The position numbers and the translations under genes were made by a program. Positions 36,657 to 44,355 of a stretch of 50,313 nt of DNA are shown one piece after another. The notes beneath the pieces were generated by a model that worked only from the letters and a program-made list of their open reading frames with translations, made no database searches and had not been told where the DNA came from. Within the stretch, counting starts at the first letter, position 1, and every line of letters starts with the position of its first letter. Source of the DNA: Gammaproteobacteria bacterium UBA3067 (GTDB taxonomy: Bacteria > Pseudomonadota > Gammaproteobacteria > Pseudomonadales > UBA3067); assembly GCA_002366835.1 (NCBI GenBank), contig DFBZ01000042.1, positions 1 through 50,313 of the forward strand. The letters run 5' to 3'.

Positions 36657-37061
36657 GTGCAAGGTGGAAGGCAACAACGTGTCGCTGATCAAATTCAGCG
36701 TGAATTGGCAGGATTTATTCAGTTTGAGTTGAAAGATCCTCGTCTTGATATGGTGACTGTCTCTGGCGTTGATGTTTCTCGCGACTTCTCCTACGCCGAT
36801 GTCTATGTCACTTTTATGAAGAGTAAAAGTGATGCAGAAGCAAAAGAGCTTGTTGGTATTCTAAACCATGCCTCTGGTTTTTTGCGTAAACTATTGGGCA
36901 AAGCCATTAAGCTGCGCATTACTCCCAGCTTGCGTTTTCATTATGATGGCACTCTTAGTTCTGGTGCCAAAATGAATGCCCTTATCAATAAAGCCTTGGA
37001 GCAAGATCAGCACAGCGACGACTCTCAAGCGCCTTCTGATACAACTACCCAAAAGGATTAA
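36657..37061 (+). CDS. rbfA: Ribosome-binding factor A
   Basis: The 134-residue protein has the RbfA KH-like fold: RQQRVADQIQRELAGFIQFELKDPRLDMVTVSGVDVSRDFSYADVYVTFM, then LGKAIKLRITPSLRFHYDGTLSSGAKMNALINKAL. It binds the 30S precursor near the 16S 5' end and helps cold adaptation. The start is GTG 36657 behind GAGGT. A short polar tail follows residue ~120. truB starts 5 bases after its stop. Confidence 0.95.
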   Translation: MQGGRQQRVADQIQRELAGFIQFELKDPRLDMVTVSGVDVSRDFSYADVYVTFMKSKSDAEAKELVGILNHASGFLRKLLGKAIKLRITPSLRFHYDGTLSSGAKMNALINKALEQDQHSDDSQAPSDTTTQKD

Positions 37062-37066
37062 GCGAT

Positions 37067-38020
37067 TTGGGTGGCCGGTCACGGCGGCGTAAAGGCCGCG
37101 AGTTAAATGGTATTTTATTATTTGATAAACCCCAAGGGGATAGTTCAAACGGCGTACTGCAAAAAGTAAGGCGTTTGTACTCGGCTGCTAAGGCGGGTCA
37201 CACTGGCAGTCTCGATCCGCTTGCCACGGGAATGCTGCCCATTTGTTTTGGCGAGGCGACCAAGTTTTCCCAGTATTTACTTGATGCTGACAAAAAATAC
37301 CAAGTTGTGGCCAAACTGGGGGAAGTCACCAATACCGGTGATGCTGAGGGAGAGATCATTCAGCGCACAGCTGTGGCTGAATGGGCAGAGGCCCAGCTTG
37401 AATCGGCCATGACTGCATTTGTCGGTGAAATAGAACAAGTTCCGCCCATGTATTCCGCTCTAAAACATCAAGGGCAGCCACTTTATAAGCTGGCGAGAAA
37501 AGGCATTGAGATTGAAAGAAAAGCCAGGCCAGTAACAATTTATAGCCTGGAATGGAAACAAATTGATCCAGAGCGGATTGAAATGCTGGTATTCTGCAGC
37601 AAGGGCACCTATATTCGCACCTTGGTAGAAGATATTGGTAAGCGCCTTGGTTGCGGTGCGCATGTAGAAGTACTTCGCCGTTTAAAGGCGGGGCCGTTTG
37701 AAGATGGCATGCTCAGCATGGAGACCCTTCTGGAGGTGTCTGAGCAGGATAATGGCAACGATGTGCTGGATAGTTTCTTGTTACCGGTTCATGATGCTCT
37801 CTGGGGTTATCCTCAGGTGGGCGTTGATAGTATTGAAGCAGCTGCCTTTTCCCAGGGCCAGGTGGTAGCAATTTTCGGGCAGGATGAAAAACAATTTCAT
37901 TCAGGAAGCCTTGTTCAGGTTTGGTTTGAAACAGCCGGTGAAAAAGTGCAGTTTCTTGGCTTGGGTGAGTTATTACAAGGCTGGCGAGTGGCACCAAAAC
38001 GTTTGATGAGAACCGAATAA
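37067..38020 (+). CDS. truB: tRNA pseudouridine-55 synthase
   Basis: The 317-residue enzyme has RKGRELNGILLFDKPQGDSSN, the catalytic motif GHTGSLDPLATGMLPICFGEATK (Asp nucleophile in the LDP stretch), RKGIEIERKARPV and SKGTYIRTLVEDIG, plus a PUA-like tail. It makes the universal pseudouridine in the T-loop of tRNAs. The start is TTG 37067 with AAGGA upstream; no ATG or GTG in frame precedes the conserved core. It is 5 bases after rbfA. Confidence 0.95.
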   Translation: MGGRSRRRKGRELNGILLFDKPQGDSSNGVLQKVRRLYSAAKAGHTGSLDPLATGMLPICFGEATKFSQYLLDADKKYQVVAKLGEVTNTGDAEGEIIQRTAVAEWAEAQLESAMTAFVGEIEQVPPMYSALKHQGQPLYKLARKGIEIERKARPVTIYSLEWKQIDPERIEMLVFCSKGTYIRTLVEDIGKRLGCGAHVEVLRRLKAGPFEDGMLSMETLLEVSEQDNGNDVLDSFLLPVHDALWGYPQVGVDSIEAAAFSQGQVVAIFGQDEKQFHSGSLVQVWFETAGEKVQFLGLGELLQGWRVAPKRLMRTE

Positions 38021-38109
38021 AATTAGCCAACAGAGTTTTTACTTGGGTGACTGTTAATATGCACGGTCATTACAAGCTTTATTATTATGCATATTAGGAG
38101 TTGTAATCG

Positions 38110-38379
38110 ATGTCATTACCCGTAGAAAAAAAAGCTGAAATTGTAAGTGAATACGCTAGAAAAAAAGGCGATACTGGTTCTCCTGAAGTACAGGTTGCCT
38201 TGTTATCAGCGCAAATTAACCATTTGCAGGGTCACTTTAAAGAGCACAAGCATGACCATCACTCTCGCCGTGGTTTGATTCGCATGGTTAACCAGCGTAG
38301 AAAATTATTGGACTATCTGAAGAGAAAGGATCTTGAACGATATAATAGTCTTATTGCGCGATTGGGATTACGTCGTTAA
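38110..38379 (+). CDS. rpsO: Ribosomal protein S15
   Basis: The 89-residue protein matches S15 throughout: EIVSEYARKKGDTGSPEVQVALLSAQINHLQGHFKEHKHDHHSRRGLIRMVNQRRKLLDYLKRKD. S15 binds the 16S central domain early in assembly and represses its own translation in E. coli. ATG 38110 follows TTAGGAGTTGTAATCG, a clear ribosome site. A terminator follows 29 bases after the stop. Confidence 0.98.
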   Translation: MSLPVEKKAEIVSEYARKKGDTGSPEVQVALLSAQINHLQGHFKEHKHDHHSRRGLIRMVNQRRKLLDYLKRKDLERYNSLIARLGLRR

Positions 38380-38407
38380 GCAGTACGACGGCCCAGAAAA
38401 AATAACA

Positions 38408-38438
38408 AAGGCCTGGTAGCGTAAGCTGCCGGGCTTTT
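38408..38438 (+). terminator. Terminator between rpsO and pnp
   Basis: A 10-bp stem GCCTGGTAGC (38411-38420) / GCTGCCGGGC (38425-38434), with a GTAA tetraloop and two G-U pairs, is followed by TTTTG. This is the partial terminator typical between rpsO and pnp. Confidence 0.8.
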
Positions 38439-38498
38439 GTCGTTTCAAGAAACACAGTTTTTAAAGATTAACCTAGGCTAAAGAAGTCATTATTAATG

Positions 38499-38520
38499 CC
38501 AGTCTCAATGGGGAGGCTGG
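38499..38520 (+). promoter_or_regulatory. Leader stem-loop of pnp
   Basis: CCAGTCTC (38499-38506) pairs with GAGGCTGG (38513-38520) about 85 bases before pnp. In E. coli a leader stem cut by RNase III lets PNPase repress its own mRNA; this may be its counterpart. The role is inference from position. Confidence 0.35.
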
Positions 38521-38604
38521 TGCAGCCCCGGACAAGTTGGCGAGCGTGTGAGTAATAAGGCTGCCGTAACCCACCTGAATATCGGGAAATTAAAGGAAGA
38601 GAGA

Positions 38605-40683
38605 ATGTTTAACGTCGTAAAAAAAGAGTTTCAATACGGTTCGCAAAAAGTCACCCTAGAAACGGGCAAGGTTGCTCGTCAAACCAGTGCCTCGGTTATG
38701 GTGAGCATGGATAACACCTCAGTGCTTGTTACGGTGGTAGGAAAAAAAGAAGCAGATTCAGGCCGAGGTTTTTTCCCTCTTACCGTTAATTATCAGGAAA
38801 AGTATTACTCAGCAGGAAAAATACCTGGCGGATTTAACAAGCGTGAAGGCCGCCCTACTGAGAAAGAAACTCTCACCTGTCGTTTGATTGATCGCCCTAT
38901 CCGCCCATTATTCCCCAACGGCTTTCAGAATGAAGTTCAAGTTGTTGCAACGGTGATGTCTGCTGAAAAAAATGTAGATCCTGATATTGCTGCATTAATC
39001 GGCACCTCCGCTGCGTTGTCCATCTCAGGCATCCCTTTTAAGGGGCCAATTGGTGCGGCGCGGGTTGGTTTTACGGACGATGGTTATGTCTTAAACCCGA
39101 ATAAAGAGGTTTTGGCTGATTCTGACTTGGATCTGGTGGTTGCAGGCACTGAGCACGCTGTACTGATGGTGGAGTCAGAAGCGAATGAATTAACCGAAGA
39201 TGAAATGCTGGGTGCGGTACTTTTTGGTCACCAGGAAATGCAGGTTGTTGTAAAGGCTGTGAATGAGTTTGCGGCAGAAGTAAACACACCCGCCTGGCAG
39301 TGGGAAGCACCTGTTGAAAATATTGGCCTTATTGAAAAAGTGCAAGCAGCTTTTGGTGCTGACGTATCCGATGCCTATGCCATCACTGAAAAGCTGAGCC
39401 GCTATGAGCGTCTTGCTGAAATCAAAGCGAAGGCTGTTGAAGAGCTTTCCTCGGAAGACGGTGATTCTGCAGACGCAGTAAAGTCAGCCTTCTCCAAAGT
39501 GGAAAAAAATACTGTTCGTGAGCTGGTGCTGGCTGATGAAAGACGTATTGATGGCCGTGCCCTCGATACGGTTCGCCCCATCAGTATTGAAGTGGGTGTT
39601 ATGCCTGAAACACATGGTTCTGCTCTTTTTACACGCGGTGAAACCCAGGCCATCGTTGTGGCAACCCTTGGCAGTATGCGTAGCGCGCAGCTGATTGAAG
39701 GTTTGCAGGGTACAATAAACGATGCGTTCATGCTTCAGTACAACTTTCCTCCCTACTGCGTTGGCGAAACGGGCATGATCGGCAGCCCCAAGCGTCGTGA
39801 AATCGGGCATGGTAAGTTAGCGCGTCGCGGTATCCAGGCGATGATGCCCAGTGAAGCCGACTTCCCCTATAGCATGCGTGTTGTGTCTGAAATTACCGAA
39901 TCCAATGGCTCTTCCAGCATGGCCTCTGTCTGCGGTAGTAGTCTGGCCTTAATGGACGCGGGCGTACCTGTTAAAGCTCCTGTTGCTGGTATTGCCATGG
40001 GTCTGGTAAAAGAAGGCGAGCGTTACGCTGTCCTTAGCGATATCTTGGGCGATGAGGATCATCTAGGTGACATGGATTTTAAAGTAGCCGGTACCAGTGA
40101 AGGTATTACAGCGCTACAAATGGATATCAAAATTGACGGTATTACCGAAGAAATTATGGAAAAAGCCCTAGGCCAAGCGCTGAATGGCCGTCTCCATATT
40201 CTTGATGAAATGAATAAGGTGCTTGATGCTCCTCGCACCGATATTAGTGATAACGCCCCGAGCTTTATTACTATGCAAGTTAAGTCGGAGAAAATTCGCG
40301 ATATTATTGGTAAAGGTGGTGCAACCATACGTTCGATTACTGAAAGAACGGGTGCTACGGTGGATATTGAAGATAGCGGTGAAGTTACCATTTTTGGTGA
40401 AACGAAAGCTGTCTGTAAAGAAGCGGAAGCCATTATTCTTGAAATTACTGCCGAAGTGGAAGTGGGTAAAATCTACGTGGGTACAGTGGCAAGAATCGTG
40501 GATTTTGGTGCTTTTGTGAATATTCTTCCTGGTATGGACGGGTTGGTTCACATCTCTCAAATTAGCGAAGAGCGCGTTGAAAAAGTGACCGATTATCTTT
40601 CTGAAGGCCAGGAAGTGAAAGTCAAAGTCCTGGATGTTGATCAAAGAGGTCGTGTTAAGTTGAGCATGAAAGAAGTAGATTAA
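38605..40683 (+). CDS. pnp: Polyribonucleotide nucleotidyltransferase (PNPase)
   Basis: The 692-residue protein has two RNase PH domains (the first with DRPIRPLFPNGF, the second with TLGSMRSAQLIEGL and SSSMASVCGSSLALMDAGVP), then a KH domain (IIGKGGATIRSITERTGA) and an S1 domain (VGTVARIVDFGAFVNILPGMDGLVHISQI). It degrades RNA 3' to 5' with phosphate and joins the degradosome. The frame opens at GTG 38548, but ATG 38605, behind AAAGGAAGAGAGA, gives the family start MFNVVKKEFQYG. Two terminators follow. Confidence 0.97.
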   Translation: MFNVVKKEFQYGSQKVTLETGKVARQTSASVMVSMDNTSVLVTVVGKKEADSGRGFFPLTVNYQEKYYSAGKIPGGFNKREGRPTEKETLTCRLIDRPIRPLFPNGFQNEVQVVATVMSAEKNVDPDIAALIGTSAALSISGIPFKGPIGAARVGFTDDGYVLNPNKEVLADSDLDLVVAGTEHAVLMVESEANELTEDEMLGAVLFGHQEMQVVVKAVNEFAAEVNTPAWQWEAPVENIGLIEKVQAAFGADVSDAYAITEKLSRYERLAEIKAKAVEELSSEDGDSADAVKSAFSKVEKNTVRELVLADERRIDGRALDTVRPISIEVGVMPETHGSALFTRGETQAIVVATLGSMRSAQLIEGLQGTINDAFMLQYNFPPYCVGETGMIGSPKRREIGHGKLARRGIQAMMPSEADFPYSMRVVSEITESNGSSSMASVCGSSLALMDAGVPVKAPVAGIAMGLVKEGERYAVLSDILGDEDHLGDMDFKVAGTSEGITALQMDIKIDGITEEIMEKALGQALNGRLHILDEMNKVLDAPRTDISDNAPSFITMQVKSEKIRDIIGKGGATIRSITERTGATVDIEDSGEVTIFGETKAVCKEAEAIILEITAEVEVGKIYVGTVARIVDFGAFVNILPGMDGLVHISQISEERVEKVTDYLSEGQEVKVKVLDVDQRGRVKLSMKEVD

Positions 40684-40700
40684 TATGTTTTTGTAGTGTT

Positions 40701-40731
40701 AAAAAAGCGGCTATTTAAGCCGCTTTTTTTT
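40701..40731 (+). terminator. Strong terminator after pnp
   Basis: AAAAAAGCGGCT (40701-40712) pairs with AGCCGCTTTTTT (40718-40729) around a 5-base loop, with eight T residues. It ends the long rimP-pnp series. Confidence 0.9.
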
Positions 40732-40790
40732 GCCCAAAATTTATAAATTATTTATCGTTTTTCTAGCCCAGCTGCAATTGATTTAATATG

Positions 40791-40825
40791 AAAAGGCCCT
40801 TTCACAAATTTGAAGAGGGCTTTTT
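40791..40825 (+). terminator. Second terminator after pnp
   Basis: GGCCCTTTCA with TGAAGAGGGC (one bulge), preceded by AAAA and followed by TTTTT, forms a backup terminator 60 bases beyond the first. Confidence 0.7.
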
Positions 40826-40847
40826 CAGTTTTATAAAGGAAGTATAG

Positions 40848-41041
40848 AGCCTGTTTAACCTAGAAAGCGCAGTCGGACTCGCTTGAGAGTGCGTCTACTG
40901 TATTATCGAATCCAATAAACGTGCTATCGAGTGAGGAGGTTGATTCACCCAACAGGTGAGAGCCCTATTATTCAAAATAACTTACTTAGACGTATAAACT
41001 TCCAGTTTGGGCCGGCCAATTGCGGTTTCTAGGTTTAAGCA
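40848..41041 (+). repeat. MITE-like repeat, copy 2 (complete)
   Basis: The ends are inverted repeats: 40857-40876 and the complement of 41016-41035 agree at 17 of 20 bases, with weaker similarity for a few bases further out. The body (about 180 bases) has no coding frame. It aligns in inverted orientation with 1227-1339. Its right end overlaps the stop codon (41035-41037) of the AlkB-like gene, as copy 1 touches the RND stop. No target-site duplication is clear. Non-autonomous transposon or structured intergenic repeat. Confidence 0.75.
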
Positions 41042-42267
41042 GCTAAAGGCCTCGGCTTAGATAAGCTCGCTTCCATCTCATCGGCGTGTCGGATAAGCGC
41101 AGCTTGGCCGCTATTTCGGCAAGCATCGATTGCTATAAGTCGCTCTTCGGGAGATGCCATCTCGTTATCCCACTGAATCAGTCGAGCGTTCATTATTTCA
41201 TGCCAGAGAGGGGGTACGAGGGCAATTAACATCGATGGTACATAACCCAGTATTGTTGTGGGTGCATCTTCCACATAGGGCTTTAAGTGCCAAAATTCCA
41301 CATCTGCATCAGCGTGATGATGGGAGTGTCTGGGGACACCACCCACTACCCACAAAGACATTCTTTCATTGCTGTTCCACGCATGGCGAACTTGCATCGG
41401 CTCTGTCGGGACACGAATTAAGCCGTAGTGTTCTATAAAATTGGCTGCCTCCAGGGCGTAGTGTGAGGCCAGAGCCATGGTAATTAGTACGGGGATTGCC
41501 CAAAATCCCGCGAAGTAGACCATGGTGATGGCCCATGCGGCCTCCATCGCCCAGCCTCGTAATGCCTCATTACGCCATGTCCATGTTTCGAAATCCATTT
41601 TATCCAAGCGTTCTTTTTCAAGATCCCAGGTCATTTTGTATTGGCCAATGATGGATCGGGTAGAAAAACGGTATAAATTATCTCCTCGCTGCGCGGTTGC
41701 TGGATCAGCGGGTGTTGCCACAAGGTTATGATGGCCATAAGGGTGGCGAATAGAGAAGTAGGTGAAGAAGCCAGGTACTTGCGCCAAGCGGCCCATCCAA
41801 TGCGCAAACGGTTTGTTTTTTCGGTGAGTAAGCTCATGGCCTACTACAACGCTACCAATGGCAATGACTGCGCTCGTAAACAGAAAGGCTGTAAATAAGA
41901 ATAGATAGCTGGCATCGGCGCGTGCAGCCATTACGTCAATTGAAAATACGGACTGAATCCATGCGCCCATTCCTAACATGTCGCGTTCGGGTGCAGCTAT
42001 TAACCATATCAGTGCAATTTCGCTAACAGCGGTAGCAATGACCGCAAGGTACTGTAGTGGATAGAATAAATTGGGATATTTGAAATCCCAATCAGATTCA
42101 TCCTTGCCAAAAAAGAACTCTCCACCAACAACGAGTACTGTAGAGAACATACCCCAAATAATAAGCGCATCGCTACCAATAAAATACATAGGTATCGCGA
42201 TTAAACCTAATATATGTACTATAAAAAATTTTCCATAGTCGAAGCTTGATTTAATTGCTTTGAACAT
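41035..42267 (-). CDS. AlkB-like membrane diiron monooxygenase
   Basis: The 410-residue membrane protein has about six hydrophobic segments and the histidine clusters of integral-membrane alkane hydroxylases: HELTHRK (144-150), HPYGHH (175-180), NFIEHYG (276-282) and PRHSHHHADAD (312-322). These hold the two irons. AlkB adds oxygen to the end carbon of alkanes, with electrons from rubredoxin. The last cluster differs from the LQRHSDHHA of typical AlkB, and no rubredoxin or rubredoxin reductase gene is near, so the substrate may be another chain or ring. Start ATG 42267 follows AAGGAATTAATGG. The stop overlaps the end of a repeat. A divergent branch of the fatty-acid hydroxylase superfamily cannot be excluded. 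Confidence 0.85.
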   Translation of the reverse strand: MFKAIKSSFDYGKFFIVHILGLIAIPMYFIGSDALIIWGMFSTVLVVGGEFFFGKDESDWDFKYPNLFYPLQYLAVIATAVSEIALIWLIAAPERDMLGMGAWIQSVFSIDVMAARADASYLFLFTAFLFTSAVIAIGSVVVGHELTHRKNKPFAHWMGRLAQVPGFFTYFSIRHPYGHHNLVATPADPATAQRGDNLYRFSTRSIIGQYKMTWDLEKERLDKMDFETWTWRNEALRGWAMEAAWAITMVYFAGFWAIPVLITMALASHYALEAANFIEHYGLIRVPTEPMQVRHAWNSNERMSLWVVGGVPRHSHHHADADVEFWHLKPYVEDAPTTILGYVPSMLIALVPPLWHEIMNARLIQWDNEMASPEERLIAIDACRNSGQAALIRHADEMEASLSKPRPLAA

Positions 42268-42365
42268 CCATTAATTCCTTTTAACGTTTATTATTTTTTT
42301 CTTGTGATTATTCAGCGACCCCTGCGACTGTTTAACTCAAAGGCGCGCTGAATAGTGACGTTCTC

Positions 42366-42394
42366 TTTCTACATTGGCATGTCTTTATATTCAA
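42366..42394 (-). promoter_or_regulatory. Possible promoter of the AlkB-like gene
   Basis: On the minus strand TTGAAT, 17 bases, TAGAAA lies about 100 bases before the start of the AlkB-like gene, downstream of two hairpins that end the preceding gene. Matches are 4/6 in each hexamer. Confidence 0.3.
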
Positions 42395-42407
42395 TATGAA
42401 AAGAAGA

Positions 42408-42438
42408 CTCGCGCTGTTTCTATTTCACAGGGCGCGAG
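42408..42438 (-). terminator. Second hairpin after the small beta-rich gene
   Basis: CTCGCGC (42408-42414) pairs with GCGCGAG (42432-42438), and the minus-strand product is followed by TCTTCTTTTC. It acts as a backup terminator that isolates the AlkB-like gene. A further 9-bp inverted repeat (TATTCAGCG 42309-42317 / CGCTGAATA 42346-42354) lies in the AlkB leader. Confidence 0.6.
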
Positions 42439-42447
42439 CGAATAGCG

Positions 42448-42484
42448 AAAAGTAGTATTCAGCTTAGGCTTGAATAATACTTTT
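42448..42484 (-). terminator. Long hairpin directly after the small beta-rich gene
   Basis: AAAAGTAGTATTCAGC pairs with GCTTGAATAATACTTTT with one mismatch and a one-base bulge. It begins at the base next to the stop codon (42485-42487) of the minus-strand gene. Confidence 0.65.
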
Positions 42485-42706
42485 CTAAGCGCTCAATACT
42501 ACTTTTTCCAAATCAACGAGGGAGCCTTCGTAGGCTTCTGCTCCATTTATAATCACTTTGCCATAAGAGCCACCGGTTATCGGGGAGCTGACAAAACCAC
42601 GCCGATCCGAGATAGCAGTAGCATTGCCTCCGTTGGTGACAGCGACAGTGACTTCTGCTTTTTTTACAGGGCTTCCGTCAGGTCTGACGACTTTGAAAAT
42701 TAACAT
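42485..42706 (-). CDS. Small beta-rich conserved-looking protein (73 aa)
   Basis: From ATG 42706 the protein is 73 residues (starts MLIFKVVRPDGSPVKKAEVT, ends VDLEKVVLSA). A repeated pattern of alternating hydrophobic residues, with RPDGSPVKKAEVTVAVTNGG and SDRRGFVSSPI, resembles the small carboxypeptidase-regulatory-like / Ig-like beta-sandwiches, where a DG-x-P turn and a G-x-(V/F) strand recur. The open frame extends 16 codons upstream, but GGAG lies 9 bases before 42706, which sets this start. It has no signal peptide. It lies between the dehydratase pair and the AlkB-like gene on the same strand, closed by two hairpins. I do not know its function. Confidence 0.65.
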   Translation of the reverse strand: MLIFKVVRPDGSPVKKAEVTVAVTNGGNATAISDRRGFVSSPITGGSYGKVIINGAEAYEGSLVDLEKVVLSA

Positions 42707-42960
42707 TATTTTATTCTCCATACCTTGAGTTTTTGCGAATGGATAAGCTCGCACATATCAGATACTAAAAATAGAATAGAAACTGCGAAAAGGCGCTAGA
42801 ATACAATATTATGTCGCAGGAATTAATTTCTTGATGTTTTTCTTAGATAAATACGGAGGGGAGTTTTAGGTCTTAAGGAAGCTTTTTTCAATATTGCCGC
42901 GCTTAGATTATTATCAGAAGCCAAATAAATAATTAGCGTTAGGAAGTTTCCTATTTGCTT

Positions 42961-43005
42961 GTTGTAGCACAAGTTTAAACAGCATTTGCACGCTTGCGCT
43001 ACAAC
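42961..43005 (-). other. Long inverted repeat after the dehydratase pair
   Basis: GTTGTAGCACAAG (42961-42973) pairs with CTTGCGCTACAAC (42993-43005) over 13 positions with one G-U pair, with a 19-base loop. It begins 11 bases after the stop of the minus-strand hotdog gene. There is no U-run, so it may be a 3' stabiliser or a Rho-type end rather than an intrinsic terminator. Confidence 0.5.
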
Positions 43006-43016
43006 GGATTAGTTGG

Positions 43017-43439
43017 CTATGGAGTCCAAGGTCTGCATGTGGCAGAACCGCTAATCAACACTTCGTCTTTCTGGCTGGTGGCAGTTAAATCCATATCAAC
43101 GTGGGGAACACCGGCCTCTTCATAAACATTTGTGACCACGCCTTTGAATACAACGTTATCGCCTGGCCATAAACGAGACTTAAAACGAACGCCGAATTTT
43201 TTAATCGATGTGGCGCCAAACCATTTTGAAGGCACAACGCTTAGCATGCCAGCTGTTAGCATACCTTCTCCAAAAACTGTTTCGTTTCCTGACATTTTGG
43301 CAAAAGATTCATCATGATGGATGGGATTAAAATCGCCGCTAGCACCCGCATATTTAACAAAATCAGTGCGCGTAAAATTATTATGTGTGATCTCGTACTC
43401 GTCGCCTGTTTTTATGCTATCAAAAATTGATTCGCTCAT
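43017..43439 (-). CDS. MaoC-like hotdog dehydratase, catalytic subunit type
   Basis: The 140-residue hotdog-fold protein has YAGASGDFNPIHHDESFAK, the (R)-specific hydratase motif with Asp and His acting on enoyl-CoA or 3-hydroxyacyl-CoA. A central helix (MLTAGMLS) and strands (FGVRFKSRLWPGDNVVFKGVV) follow. Its start overlaps the stop of the neighbouring FAS1-like hotdog gene by 4 bases, so the two are made together. In actinobacteria such pairs (HadA/HadB) form heterodimers in fatty-acid elongation; a role with acyl chains from the nearby AlkB and aldehyde dehydrogenase genes is inference. Confidence 0.88.
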   Translation of the reverse strand: MSESIFDSIKTGDEYEITHNNFTRTDFVKYAGASGDFNPIHHDESFAKMSGNETVFGEGMLTAGMLSVVPSKWFGATSIKKFGVRFKSRLWPGDNVVFKGVVTNVYEEAGVPHVDMDLTATSQKDEVLISGSATCRPWTP

Positions 43440-43900
43440 TTTTCAACAACTCCCGCTGTTTGAATAAGAATGCTCTTTAAACGCATAACAATTTCACCTT
43501 TCTCGTCGGTGAAATTAGATGTGATTTCAGCAAACTTCATTAATCCGCCGCGGCGTCCTTGTTTGGTATAGGTTTTCATTTCGCCTTTATGCGATGTTAG
43601 AACTTCTCCGGCGAATATGGGGCGCTCGAACTCATACTCCTGGCCGCCATGAAGCACATACATCATGTTTAATTCCAGATCGCCCAGCTCGCTCATTTCT
43701 GCCATGGGGTCAGAGAAAAAAGCCTGAGTGGAAGTATAAGTGGTAGGGGCGACTACAGAGGGTAGGCCCGCAGCTTTTGCTGCTGTTTCATCGTGATAAA
43801 GTGGATCATCATCATAAATGGCGCAGGCGAATTCGTGGATTTTTCCTCTTTCTATGGGTAGCCCCGCTGGGCTAATTAATGCAACGGGTGGTCCAAACAT
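43436..43900 (-). CDS. FAS1-like dehydratase domain (MaoC_N) protein, partner subunit
   Basis: The 154-residue protein is like the N-terminal hotdog domain of double-hotdog dehydratases (HadA type): IERGKIHEFACAIYDDDPLYHDETAAKAAGLPSVVAPTTYTS, then LHGGQEYEFERPIFAGEVLTSHKGEMKTYTK. It lacks the clear catalytic motif of its partner and probably shapes the substrate pocket. ATG 43900 follows AGGAGAAATA, a good ribosome site. It heads the two-gene unit and overlaps its partner by 4 bases. A 17-base palindrome (43946-43962) lies about 46 bases upstream and may be an operator. Confidence 0.85.
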   Translation of the reverse strand: MFGPPVALISPAGLPIERGKIHEFACAIYDDDPLYHDETAAKAAGLPSVVAPTTYTSTQAFFSDPMAEMSELGDLELNMMYVLHGGQEYEFERPIFAGEVLTSHKGEMKTYTKQGRRGGLMKFAEITSNFTDEKGEIVMRLKSILIQTAGVVEK

Positions 43901-44355
43901 TATTATTTCTCCTGAGTTCTTAAGGGTTTAACGTGAGGTGATCTTACACTTCTGAAAAGTGTTCTTTTTCACAAAAAAACCGGAATTTATTATTATCATT
44001 GATTCAACAAATACAGCAGTGGCAATATCTGTTGATGTTGAAGGCTGTTGAATTATCTATTTTCCTCTATAAATAGGACCAAAAGGCAATGATTTATATT
44101 CGGGCTCAACACCCATGGTCAATATAACCCCTGAAACAATATTGCGAAAGGTGTTGGATATATTTTGTATGACGCTTAGCGGGAGATTACTTGGCTCTAC
44201 ATTTTGTAGAGCCGTACAGAAATTTTAACAACACCTTTATATCTTGTTTTACATCTGGCCTTATTTGAAATAATTTCTTCACTGCCCAAGGTGCTTGTTG
44301 CCTGACTTTTTTTCCACTAACCTTTCGGTATATTGAGGCGAAGGGAGGATAGGTG
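43901..44355. other. Divergent intergenic region with two palindromes
   Basis: No gene is seen in these ~450 A/T-rich bases between the divergent dehydratase pair and aldehyde dehydrogenase. They hold ACACTT-N5-AAGTGT (43946-43962) near the dehydratase start and a perfect 9-bp hairpin GGCTCTACA-TTT-TGTAGAGCC (44193-44213) on the aldehyde dehydrogenase side. Both could be regulator sites; neither has a U-run. Confidence 0.5.

Noticed and set aside
40168..40644. 158-codon antisense frame inside pnp
   Set aside because: It lies wholly over the KH/S1 region of pnp with antisense codon bias and no ribosome site.
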